The notes under the pieces: generated by a model
What the model was told of the DNA's origin: nothing
Seen by the model: the letters and a program-made list of their open reading frames with translations, nothing else
Databases searched by the model: none
Translations under genes and position numbers: made by a program
Part shown: positions 57,161 through 64,000 of the stretch, piece by piece
How the letters are laid out: each line of letters opens with the position of its first letter
How positions within the stretch are numbered: position 1 is the first letter of the stretch
DNA from: Schistocephalus solidus
Taxonomy: Eukaryota > Platyhelminthes > Cestoda > Diphyllobothriidea > Diphyllobothriidae
Assembly: GCA_017591395.1 (NCBI GenBank)
Contig: WEDG01003974.1
Location: forward strand, 124,001 to 188,000
Length of the DNA: 64,000 nt
Reading direction: 5' to 3'

Positions 57161-57923
57161 GAATGCAGAAACGGGTCATATTGGTTTTTAATATTTACTG
57201 AATTCATTCAAAATGTCGTTTAGCTGGTTTCAAATATTTTTCTTCGCCAACGTGAAAAGTCAGTCCAAATGCCTAACTAATTTGTGAAGTAACGTTTGGG
57301 CAGTTGGAATGCAAATTTTCCTGTTTTAAATATATTAGACCGAAATTAATTCTTTGTACTTTATTGAACATATCTGACTTGTAAAACCTTACATGAGAAA
57401 GAAAGTCTCCAGTTTTTTATGATTGACTGCTTTCGGGCACTGTTGGGACCAATCATCACCTTGGGACATATTAATAAATCTTTTAAATTTTACTCTGCAT
57501 GTTTAAACACGATAAAAGTTGACTTGAGCGACTTTATGCCAAATCAGATTTTTCCATCTTGTGATAAATTGGTAATGAGCTGCTACTTAAGATTGACGCT
57601 CCGAATATTCTTCCATCGTCCACAGTAAATGCATCGAAGTGAACTGCACGTGTCTATATGGATGCCATTCGAGAGTCGGTTACGTATATAGCTTCCTGTG
57701 TTATATGCTTCAAGCTAAAAATCTTTTAATATGATTTGCTGGGTTAGTGGTTAACTAAAAATTGATTTCTCCCAACAAACTTTGAAAGATGTGACACCTA
57801 TGTTGACCCTTGAAGTGTCTGTTCATAGGACGGGAGCTTAAAGTGATCAGCACAGCCCTCCGTTGGTTCGTTAGCATTGAATTTGGGTTTCGTAGTCAGG
57901 TTGAGTTTTGTATTTTTCAGAGG

Positions 57924-59007
57924 ACAGAGTGTTGTGTGAACCTCCACACCCGGCATATCTGACTCCCGAACTTCTCACCTCCCCCTCTCAAAAAGTCCTA
58001 CGATTGGGGCGACAGCAAACCCCAGGGCGGCCCAGGCTAAATCGGGTCGTTCTCCCACTAAAACAAAGCCGTGACCCATAGTGGAGTTCGGCAGCCGTCT
58101 GGGATGTCCGAGCAGCCCTATTAAGGGACAGCACTGCTTTCATCCTCGCGAAGGAAATGGCTAGAAATGATGCCCTAAACAAATGCTGGGTCTCACGTCT
58201 TCTGCAACCGTCTGCGGCTCGCAGATCGCAAAAATGCGGTCGTAAAACGCAAACAAACAACAATACCCACCGTCCCCATCCCCCTCGCTATAACCTCCAG
58301 GCTGCTCAGGGTGAGTCCACTCACACTAGCAGCCTGGAATTTTCGTTCCCTTTTAGACAATCCTTGGAGCAACCGGCCGGAACGGAGGACGGCGATTGTC
58401 GCTCCGGAACTGGCCCGCTACAAGGTGGATATTGCTGGTCTCAGCGAGACCCGATTCTCTAAGCAGGGTCAGATGGAGGAGGTGGGTGCCGGCTACACCT
58501 TCTTCTGGCGTGGCCGGCCAAATGTGGAGCGACGCGATGCTGGTGTTGCCTTTGCCATCCGGAACGACATCGTGGGACGTCTGCCCTGTCTGCGCAGGGT
58601 ATCAACGATCGCCTAATGCACGTCCACTTGCCTCTTCGTGGAGACAAGTTCGCCACCATCATCAGCAACTACTCTCTCCCAATGTCGAGCTCAGAGGTGG
58701 CGAAGCACAAATTCTACGAGGACCACCCACCATGCTGGCGACTGTGCCGAGTGTGGACAATTTAATTGTCCTTGGTGACTTCAACGCCCGCGTCCGGACG
58801 GACCACGCTGCCTGGCAGACAGTGCTGGGTCCCCCTCTCGCATCTCCTGTCTTCATGACACCGGGATTAAGTGGGGGAGGAGAGAGTGCGGTAGATGCAG
58901 TGCAACTCTACTATCACTTTAAAAAAATCACGCGCAAGTCACTGTCCCTGCACCACCCTCCCGTGAAGCATATAGTGGATATCATCGTAATTGAAGGTTG
59001 AACTGTC
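57924..59007 (+). mobile_element. LINE-Z copy D, internally deleted derivative
   Basis: 5' UTR (57924-58310) and the first part of the endonuclease (58311 to about 58835) joined directly to the last 170 bp of the LINE-Z 3' UTR, ending at the shared GAACTGTC (59007). Everything between, over 4 kb, is absent. The junction lies where CTGGGTCCCC meets CATCTCCTGTCTTCATGACACCGGG. Both element ends are kept, so this is a deletion derivative and not a 5' truncation. Confidence 0.85.
58311..58835 (+). pseudogene. LINE-Z copy D endonuclease N-terminal part
   Basis: [49 protein letters not shown], then a frameshift near 58600 and [18 protein letters not shown] in another frame (58396-59001). It carries Glu and Asp-Phe-Asn motifs but lacks the C-terminal catalytic His region. 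It cannot encode a working nuclease. Confidence 0.8.
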
Positions 59008-60339
59008 ATGGCCATATCAGATTTAATTAGGAACACTAAGAGGAAGAAGAATAGGTGTGAAGAGCAATTCCGATACATCACCATCAAAAATTACGTTACT
59101 ACTTTTATACGATCAGAATGCGCATGGTCGGCAAACGCAGCTTTAGCCAGGGCAACCGTATGGTTCAAGTGAACTTTTCGTAAAATGCTGAGCAACCTTT
59201 TGTAGCCTGATTTCCAAAGCATGCTCTGTTGTCAACGCGTGAATTCAGGGCTAATATTCGCATGATTCTGATACTCGACAGAGCTTTTGCAATCTGCACC
59301 AAGAAGAATGTTTTTAGCTCGTGCCTTTTCCTTCGCGCATAATAGTGGGATTTTTCTCCGGCAATGTATTCTGCTTCAAGGGCGTTTTTGAAGGAGACTC
59401 TACAAACGACATGGTCAGGTTAGGTGCGAAGCAGTTGAATTGCTAGTGTAACATTCCGTTAAATGAGACGGACCTACTTTACGAGTCCAAAGTGTCGCCA
59501 GCCTAGCATTCGCGTATGATTGACTGCAGATGAAGAACGAACCAGAAATGCTAATTAGAAATGTCTCATTTCCTTGTCGAGCTCGTGGATGGTAGTCATC
59601 CGCCGAGGTATGTTTGGCTAAACAATGCAGGTGGAACTAGGTCAGATCTAATAAGGCCAGCTTGCTCTAGTAAATTTATGAACGTAAAAATCACGCTGCT
59701 TCACGATGAATGTGGCTAAATGAATTGCTAGCTTCTCTAAACCTCCATGCCTTAATACAAACGATGCATATTAATGGCGAATTCATATTGCCATCCATGC
59801 GAGGTCATGACATGGTTGGAACATGTGGATGCCAATGTAACCGGTGTGCCAAGCTGCAGCAATCTGACAACTAAAACCTGTTCAAATAGCGTTTTTTTAA
59901 GAATAATGACAAGAAGTGCAAGTCAAGTGATTACTTCTAATCTTCGTCGTTAGCTGCCGCTTTGTCGATTATACCGATTGCTGCAAACAATTTTAAATTG
60001 CCTAGTTGAAAGAAAACCAGACGGTGATCTTGAAGTAAGAAAGTCGTCTCAAACCGCCTGTTCGTAGTAGATTCAAGACTTTTTACCATATGTTCGCATC
60101 GATTATGGTTGGTGCACCTATCCACTGTTCAACTCTCGGCTCAACTTTGTCATCGATCCTTCATTTCAGCGCACCTCATCAAAACCGCCAAACAGAGGTC
60201 ATTAATGAAAATTCCGTTTTTATTCATAAATTGCTGCAAACCGCCGACTGAATGAAGATTTTCAACATAAAAGGTAAGACTTTCGACAAATAAGTGGGCT
60301 CACCGTAGCATTACGTTGTCCATACGCTTTCCTCTAAAG
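59008..60339. other. No gene recognised
   Basis: Short frames without domains between LINE-Z copy D and PLE P7. Confidence 0.5.
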
Positions 60340-60499
60340 AACCCACCAGCGCACAACTTGCAGTTCTTGAACGCGGGCCGTTTGTCACCTAACATGGACA
60401 TTGGAAGAGATGACAGAGTTCATCCTTCACCAAAGCTCCTCTTTACTTATGCAACACAGAAGATGTACAGCACTTGGCAAAGAACAGTGAGCACTTAAA

Positions 60500-61620
60500 A
60501 TTGTAAAAGCCGATAACGACATAATTATCCTGCCAGCTGACAAAAGTTGTTCCACAGTAGTGCTCGTAAAATCAAATAACCAGAACAAAGCTAGGTGCCC
60601 ACGCAATGACCAACAATCTTATAAACTACGGCGTATTAAATATATGAATAATCTGGTCACTTAGATAAACAAAAGCCTGTAAAATCTAAGAGATGAAGGG
60701 GAAAACACACCCAGCGACTTATCCTCTATGAAACCCATTGACTCCGCACTGGCTAGTTTTAACGGTCTGCCGAAGATACACAAGGCAACTGAAGCATTCC
60801 GGCCGAGCATGTCCCTTCGTTGCACTTCAACATATGGTCTGGCAAAATTGGTATTCGGTCATTTTTAGTTTCTTGCAGAAAGCTCACAAACAACTGTGCC
60901 TTCTGAAAATCAATTCGCTGAACGCATAATACACCTGAACTGAGAGCCAGACAAATCCATGGTACACTTCGATATCGTTTTATTATTCACCTTCATTCCG
61001 CAACAGCTAGCCATAGAAGTTGTAAAGCAACTACTGACTGAACGCTAAGATGAGATAGACAAGGTTCAAAAGACCGACAAAGGCTTAAAACCTATTTCAA
61101 ATTCGGTAGACAAGTTTACGAACAAATTTATCGCACTCCCGAGGGCTCCCCCATCAGTTCTGATTGGTGAAGTAGTCCCATAATGGATAGAACAGTTGGT
61201 GTTCACCAAGTATCTACTGAAAATCTGGGCTGGTAAGGTCGACGACACCTTCGCCGTTATTAAAATAACCGACACTGAGCACCTCAAGGAATTAATGAAC
61301 TCGCTAGAACCAAATATCCAATTCACGATGGAAGGCGAGACCAACAACCCAATTACCCTTCCTGGACATGCTTTTGCGCCGGTGAAGTACTGGACAAACC
61401 GCAGTGTTTAGAAAAGTCAAAGGCATGAAGCAAGTACAATACTTTAACAGTAAACAACCTCTTTCTCAAAAACATAGCTGTATCCGCACTCTATTCAAAA
61501 GAGTCGTCACCCATTGCAACACGCCAGCAGACAAGAGGGTTGAACGACGTTACCTCCAGAATCACTTCCAAGCTACTGGCTATCCTAAACATTTTGTCTA
61601 GAAAACCAGGCACCAAGTGA
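60500..61620 (+). pseudogene. P7 reverse transcriptase, broken
   Basis: Motifs are listed in the element entry. The catalytic box reads KVDDTF (normally YVDDTF), with both Asp kept. There are stops after FGHF, in the palm near 61050, at 61183 and several beyond 61410. Confidence 0.75.
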
Positions 61621-61799
61621 ACAGAGGACAGCCAATGGAACGGCAAACTGAAGTCTGGAGGGCCAGTACCTATACTGAGGAAATATCTGAGGCGGTTTCC
61701 CGACTTTTACAACCCAAAAGACTAGGCGTAATCCATCAACCCAAAGCCCCAAATTATCGCCGTTTGATGCAACCCAAGGATACGCTGCCACTTACTGAA

Positions 61800-62215
61800 A
61801 CAATTACAAAATAAGTTGCAACGAGGTGGACTGCAAGTACGTTGGAGAAACTGGGCGGAAAATAGAGACTCGCTTGAAGAAACACAAATCAGCTGCTCGG
61901 AGACTAGGCCCAAACTCCTAGCCTGCGACCCCTGTGGGAGAAACTGGCCAAACTATCGATCTTCAGGAAGACGCAATCGTTGGCCGGGGTAACTCAAAGA
62001 TGGAACGGCTAACGCTTGATGCGTGTTCTTCAGATGCCAACTCCGGTAACAGGCATCTTCACCTGCCTGCAGCCTGTAGTCTCGCGTCCTTACGTACGCA
62101 AAGCTCAGGACAAGTCCGCCACGCAGAACTCAAGAAAGCTGCACATACACAGCCCGAGTGCAAAATCACCGACGAAGAACAAGGCCACCAGACCGAAAAA
62201 CACCGGCAGAAGGCT
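61800..62215 (+). pseudogene. P7 GIY-YIG endonuclease and tail, broken
   Basis: CNEVDCKYVGETGRKIETR then LKKHKSAARR gives the core. The following SKMERLTLDACSSDANSGNRH region (frame 61934-62218) matches the end of other PLE nucleases. A stop separates the two. Confidence 0.75.
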
Positions 62216-62440
62216 TAAAACCCCCTTCCCCTACCCATCGCTGGAATGACGCACAAGGCATGCAGCTAGACTGTCTGCCATACATCCACCAAAGGCCCGA
62301 GACAGCGAAAAACAAAGCCCGAGGTCGACAAACAGAGGCCATGGTCCGCAACTTTACGTTCCGTTCTGTTATCTGCAGATGCCTTGACAATGACCAACCG
62401 ACAAAGTTCCGCAAAACGTCAGCATACGAATAAAATTGTT

Positions 62441-63303
62441 TTAATCAGCCCACCTCATTCCTCAAATTATCAATCCGGAGCTCTGAGCTTTGTCTAAAGG
62501 GAAAGAACTCTGTTCCAAGTCATGTATGTAGAGAAAACTACCTTTTGGGAAATTGGGAAAAGAACCTCTCAGTAGTGGACTAATTTTGCTCACATAATGA
62601 AAACTTTGGTTTTTATCTTTATATTCTTTAAGCTTCTAAGTGGCCCCTTAAATCTGGTTACCACCTGTCGTGCTGGTTAAAGGCGCCTTCCGACATGAAT
62701 GATGGATGTTCAGGTGTCACACAAATCAACTTCGCCTGGCAAGGACGCTGCCCTAGCAACGTCTCAAAACGCGAATGACTTTTCGTTAAATTCCAGACAA
62801 ACTGAAGTTATAATTAGGTTTTTGGGTAAGGAATAGAGTTAACATTAGGTTAAGGTTAGGGTAACTATTTCGGTTAGAACAGATGAACCGGAAGCAACCC
62901 TCATCCTATGTCCTTTTGCGGGGCTTGATCCAGATCTGTCCTATACTGTCCGTATAGAGCCGATACTTAAATCCCCAAGATTCTGTCCAAGCCTACAATC
63001 AAAGCTTTGCACTGGGCATTAGGGTAAAGTGAAAAGATATTCCCTTTCGCGAAAAAATAGAATTTTACTAACAATGGCCATACCATGTTAAGTGGTTCGA
63101 TTAAAATAAGTATTTATGACATGGGCGGATGTTTGGTCTAAGCTACGCATTGACATCCGACTACCTGGTCTCCTTCTGCGACTGAAGAACAGATAGGATA
63201 TTCCGAAAACAATCGGCTGAAGAGAACTGCAATAATTAAACAATTCTCGCTCATGCCTACCTTTATTTTCGATTGAGGTCACATCCGTCTGCCCTTCAGA
63301 GAT
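62441..63303. other. No gene recognised
   Basis: AT-rich; one short TTAGGT/TTAGGG-like run at 62842-62862. Confidence 0.5.
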
Positions 63304-63815
63304 TAAATAAGCACATAAGTAAAGAAGAAGAAGGTTGTTTGCTCGCCAGAATCATGCCTTTATTCATTTGAGCTTTCAAACTCCTACTGGATATCATAGT
63401 TAGAGAGGAAAGTGGCATCAAACCAGCAACAGTTATAGGGGGTTAGGGGCCAATCAGACACCAGGGACGCCATTTCAGCTCGGTATGCCGGCACCAGATC
63501 GATAAATCGATTGACCGAGTTCTTTTCGGAGGCCCAGTCTTCAATCAATTATCGGCTTGCCATGCATCTGACGTGGGCGATTATCTTCGTGGCTGCCAAG
63601 TTAAACTCGTGACCTTTTTCGTTGGTGTGGGAAGCCGCTTGTGATAAGACCCCTCTCACAGCCAGTTTATGCTCGTGTATGCGCGATCCAAGCATACGTC
63701 CAGCCTGATTTTTGTTGCTGCTGACGATGCACCCCAGTAAGAGTTCGACAGCTCAGACAAAGGAAGCCATAATTCTGGCGAGCGAACAATTTTCTTCTTC
63801 TTTACTTATACACAC
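63304..63815 (-). mobile_element. PLE fragment with inverted ends (P8)
   Basis: On the minus strand: QAGRMLGSRIHEHKLAVRG, HEFNLAATKIIAHVRC and EKNSVNRFIDLVPAYRAEM, the nuclease C-terminal half, followed by a terminal repeat at 63410-63312. The other side (63729-63812) has the same terminal repeat in plus orientation (CTCAGACAAAGGAAGCCATAATTCTGGCGAGC against the minus-strand CTCAAATGAATAAAGGCATGATTCTGGCGAGC; CTTCTTCTTTACTTAT on both). So about 80-bp inverted termini enclose a short coding remnant. Confidence 0.8.
63415..63720 (-). pseudogene. P8 GIY-YIG endonuclease fragment
   Basis: Holds the catalytic Arg-His-Glu-His segment and the C-terminal part only. One stop after MASR, where a Glu or similar would continue the frame. 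The GIY-YIG core itself lies outside the retained part. Confidence 0.75.
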
Positions 63816-64000
63816 ATCTGGAATGCGAACATTCACCTGCATTCATTATACAAGCGTTAATGCAAGAACAGCTCAAGACAGGCGCAGTTGCATGTTGCCA
63901 CACCTGATCATTCTCCTGGCATTTTGTTTAACGCCCTTTAACAGCAACGCATGCGCGCGGCAGGTGAGAGCAGGGTGCAGAAACGAAGTAATAAACGAAA

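Larger units (their letters stand above)
51231..57923. other. AT-rich region without recognised genes
   Basis: Short frames only; the longest (55220-55576, 118 aa) has no domain. It contains a pair of old dispersed repeats near 54640 and 57080. Confidence 0.5.
60340..62440 (+). mobile_element. Penelope-like element P7, full-span relic
   Basis: Traces the whole PLE protein in order, in broken frames: AQLAVLERG (60355), VKADNDIIILPADKS (60507-60550), FNGLPKIHKATEAFRPS (60755), STYGLAKLVFG, a palm with FTKYLLKIWAGKVDDTFAVIK (61196-61270), HSCIRTLFKRV (61473), the GIY-YIG core KYVGETGRK (61838) and a tail to about 62430 ending AAAACGTCAGC, a possible ribozyme trace. More diverged from P1/P3 than they are from each other, so it is another lineage. 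Confidence 0.8.

Noticed and set aside
62840..62865. Telomere-like TTAGGG repeat
   Set aside because: Only one or two degenerate units, too short to call an interstitial telomere.
63350..63410. Hammerhead motif in the P8 terminal repeat
   Set aside because: A GATA-TCC/GGA hairpin and a GAAA box are visible on the minus strand, but the CTGANGA box and the GTC site are not convincing.

Overview
The window looks like repeat-dominated eukaryotic DNA from a flatworm, most likely a tapeworm of the diphyllobothriid type. Evidence seen: apurinic-endonuclease LINEs, GIY-YIG Penelope-like elements (PLEs) with hammerhead-ribozyme-like ends, tRNA-derived SINE-like repeats, a Ty3/gypsy remnant, and no bacterial operon signals. 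The taxon is an inference from remembered resemblance of these element families to cestode repeats; no search was run. I found no convincing host protein-coding gene; the coding potential belongs to mobile elements, nearly all broken.

Layout. 0.5-5.2 kb: two minus-strand copies (C, B) of a LINE here called LINE-Z. 5.2-7.9 kb: a decayed minus-strand PLE with an inverted terminal piece. 8.5-10.0 kb: tRNA-containing repeats with a 307-bp period. 11.0-13.5 kb: LINE tails. 13.8-19.9 kb: the best LINE-Z copy (A): endonuclease, reverse transcriptase, a run of C2HC/C2H2 zinc fingers in the same frame, and a modular 3' UTR. 22.0-22.5 kb: a PLE deletion derivative. 23.2-26.9 kb: a Ty3/gypsy pol remnant, invaded by an inverted satellite and by a CR1-like LINE (LINE-R). 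28.4-31.5 kb: a PLE split by a 300-bp insert with ribozyme-like motifs at both ends. 35.7-38.3 kb: PLE pieces between TA repeats, including the longest open frame in the window and a near-perfect hammerhead motif. 38.3-57.9 kb: AT-rich and repeat-poor, with a 626-bp tandem duplication and a few old repeat fragments. 57.9-59.0 kb: an internally deleted LINE-Z copy (D). 60.3-62.4 and 63.3-63.8 kb: further PLE remnants.

How they relate. LINE-Z would be copied by target-primed reverse transcription using its own endonuclease and RT; its zinc fingers are a plausible nucleic-acid-binding module. PLEs couple a telomerase-related RT to a GIY-YIG nuclease, and the hammerhead motif at their ends would cut the transcript into units. 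The tRNA-derived repeats carry pol III boxes and depend on another element's RT. The LINE-in-gypsy and mini-element-in-PLE nestings give a relative age order.
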